A stretch of 64,000 bases of DNA from Actinomadura luzonensis (GCF_022664455.2 NZ_JAKRKC020000002.1:1860001-1924000); one strand, 5' to 3'. Counted from the stretch's first letter, positions 1 to 8,973 are shown. A program made the numbers and translations. The notes: a model not told the origin generated them from the letters alone.

Positions 1-404
1 TCGATGGCTGCTGGAGCCCCAACTTTGCGATGGCGGAAAATTATCGGAGAAACCCTGTAACGCAGCCGTAAGGGGCTCCGATTCTCCGGTAGAGGTCGTC
101 GATGTGTGTACCCCCGAGCACATATCGGCGACCTCTTCCATTGCCTGGCCCTGCCTGGAGAGTCAGCCCGGCCTTCCGTGACCTGGCGCGACGAGGTGAC
201 GGATCGGTGCGCGGGCGGTTGATGCCGGGAGGCGCCCGCCTGGCTGGAGGCGCCATTTCGGTCCAGCATGCCGTCTCCGAGCGGTACGTGGGAGGGAAAG
301 TGGTCATCTCGTCTTGGGACGGAGTGGCCGTGCCCGAGAAGCCACTTACGTCCTAGGTTGTGCCATCTAGACCTATTTGACGCTCTGTGAGATCGGGGAC
401 ATCG
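1..404. other. No gene recognised at left edge
   Basis: Short open frames exist on both strands (for example 102-356 plus and 41-307 minus), but neither has a recognisable domain, a convincing ribosome binding site or a plausible composition for this genome. I see no RNA gene. The stretch probably holds the upstream region of the GNAT gene and the tail of whatever lies to the left. Confidence 0.4.
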
Positions 405-857
405 ATGATCGGCATTGGCCGCCTTCTTCCTGGTGACCGTGATGCTTGGGAAGAGCTGTTCCGGGCGTACATCGACTTCTATGAGCGCAGCGAGCCGGAC
501 GAGATGTACGAGAGGGCCTGGGAGGAATTCCAGGCGGACACCCGTTTGCATGCCTTCGGAGCGAGACGGGACGACGACGGGAGGCTCGTGGGGCTCGTCC
601 ATTTCCTCACCCACGCGAGCACGTCCGCTCCCGACACCGATGTCTGCTACCTCCAGGACCTGTTCACCGCGCCCGACGCCCGCGGCGAGGGCGTGGGACG
701 CGCCCTGATCGAAGCGGTGACCAGGTGGGCGCGGGAGCGAGGCTGCTCGCGGGTGTACTGGAACACGCACGAGTCCAACAGCACCGCCAGGCGCCTGTAC
801 GACAAGGTCGCCGAGAACCGGGGCTTCATCCGGTACCAGATCGATCTGCCGGCGTAG
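405..857 (+). CDS. GNAT family N-acetyltransferase
   Basis: This 150-residue protein fits the length of a single GNAT domain. The acetyl-CoA loop is visible as the Q/R-x-x-G-x-G/A-like stretch DARGEGVGRALIEAV at about residues 90-104, preceded by the beta-4 segment VCYLQDLFTAP. Near the C-terminus the typical YWNTHESNSTARRLYDKV segment ends in a G-F-x-RYQIDL strand, as in amino-acid or small-molecule acetyltransferases. I chose the ATG at 405, with GGGGAC upstream, over a GTG at 387. The substrate cannot be deduced. It stands alone upstream of dapA with a gap of about 170 bp and is probably transcribed separately. Function at family level is secure; the specific role is unknown. Confidence 0.85.
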   Translation: MIGIGRLLPGDRDAWEELFRAYIDFYERSEPDEMYERAWEEFQADTRLHAFGARRDDDGRLVGLVHFLTHASTSAPDTDVCYLQDLFTAPDARGEGVGRALIEAVTRWARERGCSRVYWNTHESNSTARRLYDKVAENRGFIRYQIDLPA

Positions 858-1028
858 CGCCGTTCGGAAGGGCTTCGGCATGGACCGCGCGAACCCGAAG
901 GTTTGTACGGTCCCCGTCAGGGGATCAACCTCTGAAATGCCCGCGAAGGGGGATGAAGAGCGGTTCCAGGCAGGCAAAGCGGGGTGGCGGCGTCCAATGG
1001 ATTTCCGAATCCGGGTAGCGTTCGCACT

Positions 1029-1946
1029 ATGGCATCGCCAACTGGAACCACCGACGCACCCTTCGGCCGCATGTTGACCGCCATGGTCACGCCGTTCACT
1101 CCGGACGGCGACGTCGACTACGGCGCCGTGCGGCGGCTCGCCACCTACCTGGTGCACGAGCAGCACAACGACGGTCTGATCGTCAACGGGACGACCGGCG
1201 AGTCTCCCACCACCACCGACGAGGAGAAGCAGCGCATCCTCAGCGCCGTCCTCGAAGCGGTCGGTGACCGGGCGACCGTGGTCGCGGGGGCGGGCACGAA
1301 CGACACCCGCCACAGCGTGGAACTCGCCAGGCAGGCCGCCCGCGCCGGTGCGCACGGGCTGCTTGTGGTGACGCCTTACTACAACAAACCCCCGCAGGAG
1401 GGGCTCTACCGGCACTTCACCGCCGTCGCCGACGCGACCGACCTTCCCGTGATGCTCTATGACATCCCGGGACGAAGCGGTGTGCCGATCAAGACTGAAA
1501 CGCTCATCCGGCTCGCGCAGCACGAGCGCATCGTGGCCGTCAAGGACGCCAAGGGTGACCTTTTCGCCGGCAGCCAGGTGATGACGGCGACCGATCTCGC
1601 CTTCTACTCCGGCGACGACCTGCTCAACCTCGCCTGGCTCTCGCTCGGCGCGGCCGGGTTCGTCAGCGTGGTGGGACACGTCGTGGGCGCCGAGCTGGCG
1701 CGGATGATCCGCCTGCACAAGAGCGGCGACGTCGCCGGCGCGCTGGCCGTTCACACGCAGGTCGCGCCCGTCGTGGACGGCATCATGCTGCGTGCGGGTG
1801 GCGCGATCATGGCGAAGGCGGCGCTGAGCATGGTCGGCGTTCCGGCGGGCCCGGTGCGGCTGCCGCTCGTGGACGCCACAGAACAGCAGATCGCCGAGCT
1901 GCGTGCCTGCCTGGTAGCCGGCGGGGTGAAGTTGACAGACGTATAG
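1029..1946 (+). CDS. dapA: 4-hydroxy-tetrahydrodipicolinate synthase DapA
   Basis: DapA condenses pyruvate with aspartate semialdehyde in the lysine/diaminopimelate pathway and acts in the cytoplasm. The 305-residue product shows the family signatures in order: AMVTPF at the N-terminus, the pyruvate-binding GTTGES loop, the YYNKP motif with the catalytic tyrosine, YDIPGRSG with the arginine that binds the aspartate semialdehyde carboxylate, and VKDAKGD with the Schiff-base lysine. I chose ATG 1029 because the protein then begins like other actinobacterial DapA proteins; the frame is open to 984 without a good start. No clear Shine-Dalgarno precedes 1029, so the mRNA could be leaderless. RNase J follows 54 bp later, a conserved actinobacterial pairing. 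The YDIPGRSG arginine argues against the related keto-deoxyglucarate dehydratase. Confidence 0.95.
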   Translation: MASPTGTTDAPFGRMLTAMVTPFTPDGDVDYGAVRRLATYLVHEQHNDGLIVNGTTGESPTTTDEEKQRILSAVLEAVGDRATVVAGAGTNDTRHSVELARQAARAGAHGLLVVTPYYNKPPQEGLYRHFTAVADATDLPVMLYDIPGRSGVPIKTETLIRLAQHERIVAVKDAKGDLFAGSQVMTATDLAFYSGDDLLNLAWLSLGAAGFVSVVGHVVGAELARMIRLHKSGDVAGALAVHTQVAPVVDGIMLRAGGAIMAKAALSMVGVPAGPVRLPLVDATEQQIAELRACLVAGGVKLTDV

Positions 1947-2000
1947 GAACGGGGAGGAACCAGCAGTTTTGTACACACGATTTGACTGTGGGGGCCAAGC

Positions 2001-3686
2001 ATGAGCCATCCACATCCTGAGCTTGGCCCCCCGCCGGCGCTGCCCGAAGGCGGCCTGCGCATCGTCGCGCTCGGCGGGCTGGGAGAGATCGGCAGGAACA
2101 TGGCCGTCTTCGAGTACGACGGCCGCTTGCTGATCGTCGACTGCGGGGTGTTGTTCCCCGAGCCCGACCAGCCGGGCGTCGACCTCATCCTGCCCGACTT
2201 CGAATACATCAGGGACCGCCTCGACGACGTCGAGGCCATAGTGCTCACACACGCCCACGAGGACCACATCGGGGCGGTGCCGTACCTGTTGCGCGAACGG
2301 CGTGACATCCGGCTGATCGGGTCCAAGCTCACCTTGGCCCTGATCGAGGCCAAACTTAGCGAACACCGGATCCAGCCGAACAAGCTCGAGGTGGTCGAGG
2401 GCGAGCGGCACGTCTTCGGGCCGTTCGACTGCGAGTTCCTCGCGGTCAACCACTCGATCCCTGACGCGCTCGCCGTGGCGATCAGGACACCGGCCGGCAT
2501 CGTCCTGCACACCGGCGACTTCCGCATGGACCAGTTGCCGAGCGACGGCCGGCTCACCGACCTCGGCGGCTTCGCCAGGCTCGGCAGCGAGGGCGTCGAC
2601 CTGCTGATGTCCGACTCCACGAACGCCGAGGTGCCGGGATTCGTCACCAGCGAGCGGGAGATCGCGCCGGTCATCGATGAGGTGATCCGCACGTCCGAGC
2701 AGCGGGTCATCGTCGCCAGTTTCGCCTCCCACGTCCATCGCATCCAGCAGGTCATGGACGCCGCCGCCAGGCACCGCCGCAAGGTCGCCCTGGTCGGCCG
2801 GTCGATGATCCGCAACATGGGCGTGGCTCGCGACCTGGGCTACCTCAAGGTGCCGCCGGACCTGATCGTCGACTCGCGCGACATCGAGGAATGGCCGCCG
2901 CAGGACGTGGTGCTCATCTGCACCGGCTCCCAGGGCGAGCCCATGGCGGCGCTGTCCAGGATGGCCAACCGCGATCACCCGATCCGCATCGCCGAAGGCG
3001 ACACCGTGCTGCTGGCCTCGTCGCTGGTGCCAGGGAACGAGGCGGCGGTCAACAAGGTGATCAACGGGCTGACCAGGTGGGGCGCCAGGGTCGTCCACAA
3101 GGGCAACGCCAAGGTGCACGTCTCCGGCCACGCGGCCGCCGGCGAGCTCCTGTACGTCCTGAACCTGACCCGGCCCTCCAACTTCATGCCCGTGCACGGC
3201 GAGTGGCGGCACCTGCGCGCGCACGCCAAGCTCGCCGCCCTCACCGGCGTGCCCGATGACCACATCGTCATCGCCGAGGACGGAGTCGTGGTCGACCTGG
3301 TCGACGGCCGGGCGAAGATCGTCGGGGCCGTGCACGCCGGCTACGTGTACGTGGACGGCACGTCCGTAGGCGAGATCACCGACACCTCGCTCAAGGACCG
3401 CAGGATCCTGGGTGACGAGGGCTTCATCTCGGTGGTCGTGGTCGTCGACTCGAACACGGGCAAGCTCACCGCCGGTCCCGAGATCCACGCCCGTGGCTCG
3501 GGTATCGATCCGGCGCAGTTCGACGAGTTCATCCCGCAGATCCAGCGCGCGCTCGAGGAGAAGGCCGCTGACGGCGTGGTGGACATGCAGGAGATCCGCC
3601 GTGTGGTCCGCCGCACGGTGGGGCGCTGGGTGAGCGACACCTATCGCCGGCGGCCGATGATCATCCCTGTGGTGCTCGAGGTCTGA
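2001..3686 (+). CDS. rnj: Ribonuclease J
   Basis: A metallo-beta-lactamase/beta-CASP ribonuclease with endo- and 5'-to-3' exonucleolytic activity in RNA maturation and decay. The 561-residue length is typical. The zinc-binding motif HAHEDH lies at about residues 84-89, with the later metal ligands in HTGDFRMD and the beta-CASP region around SDSTNAE. The HVSGHA and PVHGEWRHL segments near residues 370-400 are the conserved C-terminal metallo-lactamase motifs. The ATG at 2001 is preceded by a G-rich GGGGGCC stretch. The gene follows dapA closely and ends in a strong hairpin terminator at 3697-3729. In Streptomyces the osaC-osaAB-ftsK genes lie almost directly downstream; here more than 20 kb intervenes. 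Confidence 0.97.
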   Translation: MSHPHPELGPPPALPEGGLRIVALGGLGEIGRNMAVFEYDGRLLIVDCGVLFPEPDQPGVDLILPDFEYIRDRLDDVEAIVLTHAHEDHIGAVPYLLRERRDIRLIGSKLTLALIEAKLSEHRIQPNKLEVVEGERHVFGPFDCEFLAVNHSIPDALAVAIRTPAGIVLHTGDFRMDQLPSDGRLTDLGGFARLGSEGVDLLMSDSTNAEVPGFVTSEREIAPVIDEVIRTSEQRVIVASFASHVHRIQQVMDAAARHRRKVALVGRSMIRNMGVARDLGYLKVPPDLIVDSRDIEEWPPQDVVLICTGSQGEPMAALSRMANRDHPIRIAEGDTVLLASSLVPGNEAAVNKVINGLTRWGARVVHKGNAKVHVSGHAAAGELLYVLNLTRPSNFMPVHGEWRHLRAHAKLAALTGVPDDHIVIAEDGVVVDLVDGRAKIVGAVHAGYVYVDGTSVGEITDTSLKDRRILGDEGFISVVVVVDSNTGKLTAGPEIHARGSGIDPAQFDEFIPQIQRALEEKAADGVVDMQEIRRVVRRTVGRWVSDTYRRRPMIIPVVLEV

Positions 3687-3696
3687 CATTCCGGGT

Positions 3697-3729
3697 GGTA
3701 CGGCAGACGCCGCTCTCGTCTGCCGTACC
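3697..3729 (+). terminator. Perfect 13-bp hairpin terminator after rnj
   Basis: Bases 3697-3709 (GGTACGGCAGACG) are the exact reverse complement of 3717-3729, with a 7-nt loop. The hairpin begins 10 bp after the RNase J stop codon. There is no strong U tract, which is usual for actinomycete terminators. It likely closes the dapA-rnj transcript and marks the left border of the accessory block. Confidence 0.85.
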
Positions 3730-3819
3730 GATGGCAGCCGCCCTGGCAACGGTGCGCCCCTGCCGCCTGGTACCGAGGGACTGGCTGTGCGATGTCGAAC
3801 TGATGCCGTGGCCGAGACC

Positions 3820-4300
3820 TGGAGAGCTGGCGGCAGTGCGCTGTGAACCGGCGGTGGCGCCATGTGAACCGGTGGTCGCTCGCTGAAAAGCGGTGGCGGA
3901 GTGCTGCCGGCAGGCGGCCGTACGCTGCGGGTCGGTGGCGGGTGGCGAAGCGGCGGCAACGCAGTGCGAGCTGGTGGCAGCCCACTGCTGAGCACGCCTG
4001 ACGCGTCGTGCCGCCTGTGCACCGCCAGAATCACTCTGCGTCGGCCACCTGTAGCCACTCGCTCGCGTTCACTGAGCGCAACGGCCTCCCCTTGTTCGCT
4101 GTGTGCAGCGGTCCGTGGGCCTGTGAAGGGCGACGCCGTTCGGGCGCGTCCTCCCGGTGCGGCCGCTTGCCCAGCCCTGTTGTACGACGCCGTCCAAGAG
4201 CCTCCGCTGAGAGCCGCCGTTCGTGCGCCTGTGCCGGGTGCCGCCGTTCGTACGTCTCTGCCGTCCGCTTTTGCCGGTTGCTCGGGTCCACGCGGCGAGG
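3820..4300. repeat. Degenerate short repeats in a gene-free gap (3730-4499)
   Basis: I recognise no gene between the rnj terminator and 4500. From about 3820 to 3975 the plus strand carries degenerate units of roughly 20 bp built on GGCGGTGGCG...TGTGAACC. From about 4130 to 4270, copies of GCCGCCGTTCGT recur at irregular spacing (near 4133, 4213 and 4240). The small open frames here (3695-3886, 3901-4407, 4031-4291 minus) simply translate the repeats. Origin and role are unknown. Confidence 0.45.
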
Positions 4301-4499
4301 CGAGTGACATGGCTTTGTTGTCCGCAGCTGAGGGTCGGGTCACGCCGGACGGCATATACGGAGGCGAGGCCGGCCGTCCGGACGGGAGGGCGCGGTGCCA
4401 AGCATGACGCAGGTGGCGCGCTGCTTGATGGAGCCCGCGCTCAAGGAGCAGCCGGACCCTGGGCCTCAGCTGACGCATGTCAGGGGATCCTTCGGAGCA

Positions 4500-5276
4500 T
4501 CAGACATCCCTTCGGCGCATCGTCCACACGGCCGCGAGGAGAGGGAGGGCCGCGTAGGCGACGAGGACGGCGGTGGCGGCCGCGGGTGACAAAAGCGAGC
4601 CGTACACCGAGGAGGCGTTGCCATCGCCGATGATCTGGTGCGGCAGGGCACCGATCATGATCGAGCCGAGGCGCTCGCTCCATGGCTCGGGGATGTTGCC
4701 GATGATGATGGGAACCACGTAGACGAGGCCGGCGATGGCGGCGATCGCACCGGCCGCTGAGCGAAGCAGTGCGCCCAATCCCAGGCCGAGCAGTGCGAAG
4801 ACCGGGACCGTGAGACTGATGACCGTCAAGATCGGCAGCTTGTCCAGGAACGCGACCGTGTAGGCGCCGGAGAACCGGTCGCCCAGCACCACCCGGGAGA
4901 CCGCGTAGGCTCCGAAGACGGTGACCAGGCCGACGACCAGGCCCAGCGTCCCGATGATGGCGGCCTTGGCAGCGAGGACGGGCCAGCGCCGAGGGACGAT
5001 CGTGAGGCTCGTCCTGATGAGGCCCGTCACGTATTCGGAGGTCACGGCCAGCGTGCCGAGGATGCCCAGACAGAGCTGCGGCACGATCACCAGGACTTCT
5101 TCCAGGTCCGCGATACGGGCGTCGGGGCGCTTGTCCACCGGAGCGCTGTCGTAGGCGCCGGCGGCACCCACGGCGAGTGCGAGGCCCAGCAGGATCGTGC
5201 ACATGCTGATGCCGAGGATGACGTAGGTCGAGCGGACCGAGCGGACCTTGAGCCATTCCGCCGCGAGCACGCTCAT
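4500..5276 (-). CDS. ABC-2 type transporter permease (second subunit)
   Basis: This 258-residue membrane protein has about six hydrophobic segments. It shows the hallmark of this ABC-2 permease group: an N-terminal AAEWLKVRSVRSTY segment entering the first helix, a TSEYVTGLIRTSL motif after the second, and a paired IPEPWSERLGSIM stretch before the last helices. Together with the neighbouring permease and ATPase it probably forms a drug or peptide exporter in the cytoplasmic membrane. The ATG at 5276 is preferred because it aligns with the start of the paralogous permease; the frame is open to a GTG at 5345. It lies 94 bp downstream of that paralogue, at the end of the operon. Confidence 0.85.
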   Translation of the reverse strand: MSVLAAEWLKVRSVRSTYVILGISMCTILLGLALAVGAAGAYDSAPVDKRPDARIADLEEVLVIVPQLCLGILGTLAVTSEYVTGLIRTSLTIVPRRWPVLAAKAAIIGTLGLVVGLVTVFGAYAVSRVVLGDRFSGAYTVAFLDKLPILTVISLTVPVFALLGLGLGALLRSAAGAIAAIAGLVYVVPIIIGNIPEPWSERLGSIMIGALPHQIIGDGNASSVYGSLLSPAAATAVLVAYAALPLLAAVWTMRRRDV

Positions 5277-5370
5277 GACGCCGCGCTCCGGTCGGCGGCG
5301 GCGGGGGAACGCCCCTGCTGCCGGCTGCAAATGGTCGTGCGGCACGCTGCGCGGGCCTTCGCTGGCGTGG

Positions 5371-6135
5371 TCATACGTCTCTTCTCCTGAGCAGGTGGTG
5401 GCCGATGGCGAGGGCGATCAACGGGTAGGCGACGAGTGCGGCGAGAGCGGCCCAGAGCGGAAGCAGACCGTCGCCGAGGCGGCTGGAAAGGCGTTGACCG
5501 GCTATCTGAGGGACGAGGTTGGGCAGCAGGAACGTGGCGATGCGGTTGTTCCATGGCTCGGGGAGGTAGTTGACGACGCCGGGCAGGACGAACAGAACCG
5601 CCACGACGGACCCGATCGCGGCCGCCGTCGAGCGGACCGCCGTGCCGAGACCCAGGCCGACCAGAGCGAGAGCGGTGACGGACAGGCCCGAGGCCAGCAG
5701 CATCGGAAGGTCGTCGGGTAACGAGGTCGAGTTGAAACCCAGGGAACGGCCGTTCGCGATCAGGCGACTCAGCGAGTAGGTGACCAGGAGGACGACATTG
5801 GCCGCGACGAACGTGACCAGGCCGATGAGGGCGGTCTTGGCCAGGAGGAACCTGCTGCGGTTCGGGGCCGTGATGAGGTGGGTGCGGATCATGCCGGTGG
5901 CGTACTCGCTGGTGACGGCCAGCACGCCCAGAGTCGCCAGGCTGATCTGGACGAGCGGCAGGAAGCCCTCCTCGGGCGCCGCCGCGCGGAGGGAGCCACG
6001 CTGGTCGGCCAGGCCGCTCACATAGAACGTCCACACCACGCCCAAGACGATCATGAGGGCGGCCGCCCCCAGCGCCTGATAGGTGGAGGGCAGGGAGCGC
6101 AGCTTGAGCCACTCGGAGGCTATGGCCGCCCTCAT
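5371..6135 (-). CDS. ABC-2 type transporter permease (first subunit)
   Basis: A 254-residue integral membrane protein paralogous to the next gene in the operon. It shares the N-terminal ASEWLKLRSLPSTYQ segment, the TSEYATGMIRTHL motif and the LPEPWNNRIATFL segment, with six likely membrane helices. Its start overlaps the stop of the ATPase gene by 4 bp (ATGA), so the two are translationally coupled. With the other permease it probably makes a heterodimeric membrane channel for the 6132-6851 ATPase. The substrate cannot be read from the sequence. A divergent sensor kinase next door suggests regulated detoxification or cell-envelope stress export. Confidence 0.87.
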   Translation of the reverse strand: MRAAIASEWLKLRSLPSTYQALGAAALMIVLGVVWTFYVSGLADQRGSLRAAAPEEGFLPLVQISLATLGVLAVTSEYATGMIRTHLITAPNRSRFLLAKTALIGLVTFVAANVVLLVTYSLSRLIANGRSLGFNSTSLPDDLPMLLASGLSVTALALVGLGLGTAVRSTAAAIGSVVAVLFVLPGVVNYLPEPWNNRIATFLLPNLVPQIAGQRLSSRLGDGLLPLWAALAALVAYPLIALAIGHHLLRRRDV

Positions 6136-6851
6136 CGGACCGACCCGTATTGGACGCTGTCGGCCGTCAGAGCCAGGTAGGCGTCTTCGAGCGACGGATA
6201 GCGGCTGGTCAGCTCGGTGACGGTCGCCTCGGCGACCAGCCGCCCCCGGCCGATGATGACGATGCGCTCGGCGGTGAGGGCCATCTCGCTCATCAGATGG
6301 CTGGAGAGCAGGATCGTCCGGCCCTCGGCGGCCAAGGAGCGCATCAGGCCGCGGATCCAGCGCACGCCGTCGGGATCGAGACCGTTCACCGGCTCGTCGA
6401 ACATCAGCACCCCGGGATCGCCGAGCAGGGCGGCGGCGATGCCCAGGCGCTGTTTCATGCCGAGGGAGAAACCGCCCACGCGTTTGCGGGCCACACCCGC
6501 CAGGCCGACCTGCTCCAGCACCTCGGCCACGCGCATCGGACCGATGTCGTTGGTGCGGGCCAGCGCGAGGAGATGGTTGTAGGCGCTCCGGCCTCCGTGC
6601 ACCGCGCCGGCGTCCAGCAGGGCGCCGACCTCGCGCATCGGCTTGCGGAACGTGGTGTAACGCCGGCCGTTGACGAGGGCCTGCCCGGAGGTGGGGGCGT
6701 CGAGGCCCAGGATCAGGCGCATCGTGGTCGACTTGCCCGCGCCGTTGGGGCCCAGGAACCCGGTCACGTGACCGGGCTCGACAGTGAAGGACAGGTCATC
6801 CACGGCGAGCGTGTCGCCGTAACGCTTGGTGAGGTGCTGTAGTTCGATCAC
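6132..6851 (-). CDS. ABC transporter ATP-binding protein (exporter type)
   Basis: A 239-residue ATPase with Walker A GPNGAGKST at about residues 34-42, the signature FSLGMKQRLG at about 130-139, Walker B VLMFDEPVNGLD just after it and the switch histidine in LLSSHLMSEM. The SLGMKQRLG form and the EPVNGLDPDG stretch are typical of CcmA/DrrA-like exporters of the antibiotic-resistance type. First gene of a three-gene operon with the two permeases. It diverges from the histidine kinase gene across a 113-bp region containing an inverted repeat at 6893-6923. The pairing suggests that the two-component system controls the exporter. Confidence 0.93.
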   Translation of the reverse strand: MIELQHLTKRYGDTLAVDDLSFTVEPGHVTGFLGPNGAGKSTTMRLILGLDAPTSGQALVNGRRYTTFRKPMREVGALLDAGAVHGGRSAYNHLLALARTNDIGPMRVAEVLEQVGLAGVARKRVGGFSLGMKQRLGIAAALLGDPGVLMFDEPVNGLDPDGVRWIRGLMRSLAAEGRTILLSSHLMSEMALTAERIVIIGRGRLVAEATVTELTSRYPSLEDAYLALTADSVQYGSVR

Positions 6852-6892
6852 GGCGTAAAGCCTGGCCCGACGAGGGCGGGCGGCGCGTCGGA

Positions 6893-6923
6893 CCAGGGTC
6901 CGAACTTCAAGGTCAGACCCTGG
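6893..6923. promoter_or_regulatory. Inverted repeat in the exporter/kinase divergent promoter
   Basis: CCAGGGTC at 6893-6900 and GACCCTGG at 6916-6923 are exact reverse complements separated by 15 bp. The repeat lies between the divergent ATPase (start 6851) and kinase (start 6965) genes, just upstream of a TTGACG hexamer at 6925-6930. It is a good candidate operator, most likely for the adjacent response regulator or for autoregulation. Binding is inference. Confidence 0.5.
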
Positions 6924-6964
6924 GTTGACGTGCGGACACCGTGGCAGCGGCTACGGTTCCTTGC

Positions 6965-8266
6965 GTGGACGAGACCATCGACAGGGTGAGCAGGGCGGAC
7001 AAGCACCCCTTCTTCGCCAGACGGCTGAGTCACGGGCAGCTGATCATGCTCGACCTGGCGGCTGGGTTCGTCCTCGCCTTCGTGTTCTTCACCTCGGCGG
7101 CGGCCGCGACGCAGCTGCCGCCGTGGGCGAGGATCAGCTTGCCGCTCGCTCTGGGGCTGCCCCTGGCGCTACGGAGGTTGTGGCCGATGCCGGTCTTCCT
7201 CTTCACGCTGGTGCTCGCGGTCGTGGGCCAGGTGCTGGGCGCCGTCGCGTTCCCCTACTTAGCGCCTGCGTACGCGCTCTACGTGGTCGCCTTGGGCAAC
7301 CGCGCCGGCAGCGTGGTGCCCGTCTCGGCCATCGGGACCTTGAGCCTGCTCACGCTGGCGGGGCTCGTGGTGGCGGGCACGCCACAGCAATCCGTCCCCT
7401 CCTGGGTCCTGAATCTCGACGAACCCCTGATGGCGATCGCGGCGCTGGGGGGCGCCTGGACGATCGGGCGAGCGGTGTACGAGCGGCGACTGTACGCGGC
7501 GCGGAACGCCGAGCGACTGGCGGCACAGGCGGTGACGCGAGAACGCTTCCGGATCGCGCGGGAGCTGCACGACGTCGTCACGCACAACGTCGGCTTGATC
7601 GCGGTCAAGGCGGGCGTGGCGAATCACGTGATCACGACCAGGCCCGAGGAGGCGCAGGACGCTCTTCGCGTGATCGAGACGGCCAGCCGGAGTGCCCTGG
7701 TCGAGATGCGACACCTTCTCGGGATGCTGCGCTCCACGTCAGAGGCGCCTGACCGGGCGCCGGCGCCGGGGCTTGCCGGCCTGGAAAGCCTGGCGCGCCA
7801 GGCGCGATCGGCCGGGGTCGAGGTGCAGTTGGAAACCCGGCTACGCGGCGGGAGCCCAGGGCCATGGAACGTGGGAGACGGAAGCGACGGCGCAACCGTT
7901 GCATGTGGCGCGGAAGGGGGGAGTGGCGGCGACCGCGGGGTAGCCGGTTCCGCTGCGGTGGGCCGGTTGCCGGAGGGAGTCGAGCTGGCGGTCTATCGGA
8001 TTGTCCAGGAGGCGCTGACCAATGTGATCAAGCATGCCTCGCCTGCGCGCTGCCGGGTTTCGGTGGTGGGTGACGGGAAGGACGTGCGGGTCGAAGTGGT
8101 CGATGACGGGCCTGGGAGACGTACCTTGCCTTCTCCCGGGGTCGGTCACGGGCTGATCGGTATGCGTGAGCGGGTGATGATGTACGGCGGTGTGTTCGAG
8201 GCGGAGAGCCTGCCTGGACGGGGGTTCCGGGTCTTCGCGCGGTTGCCGTACGAGGAGGTCACGTGA
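6965..8266 (+). CDS. NarL-type sensor histidine kinase
   Basis: A 433-residue membrane sensor kinase. About four to five hydrophobic helices (roughly residues 20-150) lead into the HisKA_3 dimerisation domain RFRIARELHDVVTHNVG (about 191-207), where the histidine of ELHD is the phosphoacceptor. The HATPase domain follows with the N-box EALTNVIKHA and the G motifs DDGPGR and GHGLIGMRERV. Between these domains sits an unusual Gly/Ala/Asp-rich linker of about 40 residues. GTG 6965 is preferred; no Shine-Dalgarno is visible, so translation may be leaderless from the TTGACG-bearing promoter upstream. It is translationally coupled to the response regulator by a 4-bp GTGA overlap. It probably controls the divergent exporter. 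Confidence 0.92.
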   Translation: MDETIDRVSRADKHPFFARRLSHGQLIMLDLAAGFVLAFVFFTSAAAATQLPPWARISLPLALGLPLALRRLWPMPVFLFTLVLAVVGQVLGAVAFPYLAPAYALYVVALGNRAGSVVPVSAIGTLSLLTLAGLVVAGTPQQSVPSWVLNLDEPLMAIAALGGAWTIGRAVYERRLYAARNAERLAAQAVTRERFRIARELHDVVTHNVGLIAVKAGVANHVITTRPEEAQDALRVIETASRSALVEMRHLLGMLRSTSEAPDRAPAPGLAGLESLARQARSAGVEVQLETRLRGGSPGPWNVGDGSDGATVACGAEGGSGGDRGVAGSAAVGRLPEGVELAVYRIVQEALTNVIKHASPARCRVSVVGDGKDVRVEVVDDGPGRRTLPSPGVGHGLIGMRERVMMYGGVFEAESLPGRGFRVFARLPYEEVT

Positions 8267-8904
8267 TCCGGGTGGTGATCGCCGACGATCAGGCGTTGCT
8301 CCGGGGAAGCTTCAAGGTGTTGGTCGACTCCGAGCCCGACCTGGTCGTGGTGGGGGAGGCGGCCACGGGTACGGAGGCGGTCGCGGTCGTTCACGAGCAG
8401 CGGCCGGACGTGGTGCTGATGGATGTGCGCATGCCGGAGATGGACGGGATCGAGGCCACGCGGCGGATCAAGGACGTTGCCCGGGTTCTGGTCGTGACCA
8501 TGTTCGACCTGGATGCTCACGTCTATGACGCCCTGCGTGCCGGGGCCAGCGGCTTCCTGCTGAAGGACACGCCTCCGGCCGAGTTGCTGAGCGCTGTCCG
8601 GGTGGTGGCCGGAGGTGAAGCCTTGCTTGCTCCCACGGTGACGCGTCGGTTGATCGAGCAGTTCACCAGGAGTCCGGTGGTGCCGCAGGTCAAAGGGCTG
8701 GAAGGGGTTACGGAGCGGGAGCGTGAGGTGCTGTTGCTGATCGCGCGGGGACTGTCGAACGGGGAGATCGCGCGCCATCTGCAGGTGAGCTTGGCGACGG
8801 TGAAGACGCACATCACGCGGTTGCTGGCCAAGTTGGAAGCGCGTGACCGGGCGCAGCTCGTGATTGCCGCCTATGAGAGCGGGCTTGTCTCCGCGGCGCC
8901 TTGA
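8263..8904 (+). CDS. NarL/FixJ family response regulator
   Basis: A 213-residue DNA-binding response regulator. The receiver domain occupies about residues 1-120, with acidic residues in IADDQ, the phosphoacceptor aspartate in VVLMDVRMPEMDG and the lysine in GFLLKDTPP. The C-terminal LuxR-type helix-turn-helix is clear: LTEREREVLLLIARGLSNGEIARHL-like sequence followed by VSLATVKTHITRLLAKL. The GTG start overlaps the kinase stop. It forms a cognate pair with the kinase upstream. A strong hairpin at 8974-8995 follows. The likely target is the divergent ABC-2 exporter operon and its own promoter. Confidence 0.94.
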   Translation: MIRVVIADDQALLRGSFKVLVDSEPDLVVVGEAATGTEAVAVVHEQRPDVVLMDVRMPEMDGIEATRRIKDVARVLVVTMFDLDAHVYDALRAGASGFLLKDTPPAELLSAVRVVAGGEALLAPTVTRRLIEQFTRSPVVPQVKGLEGVTEREREVLLLIARGLSNGEIARHLQVSLATVKTHITRLLAKLEARDRAQLVIAAYESGLVSAAP

Positions 8905-8973
8905 GGGGGTGATGACGTGGTGGCTTTGGTCGGATTTGCGAACGATGGGTGGGCTGTATGGGAGCGGGTGGGT

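Noticed and set aside
41..356. Two overlapping small frames at the left edge
   Set aside because: No domain, no ribosome binding site and mutual overlap on opposite strands.
893..930. CCCC-GTCA-GGGG element upstream of dapA as an operator
   Set aside because: Short arms of only four bases in GC-rich DNA are expected by chance.
1029..1946. DapA-type protein as the missing keto-deoxyglucarate dehydratase
   Set aside because: It has the YDIPGRSG and GTTGES motifs of true DapA and lies in the conserved dapA-rnj core pair, far from the uronate genes.
3901..4407. 168-residue plus-strand frame after rnj
   Set aside because: Runs through degenerate repeats; Cys/Arg/Ala-rich product with no homology recognised.
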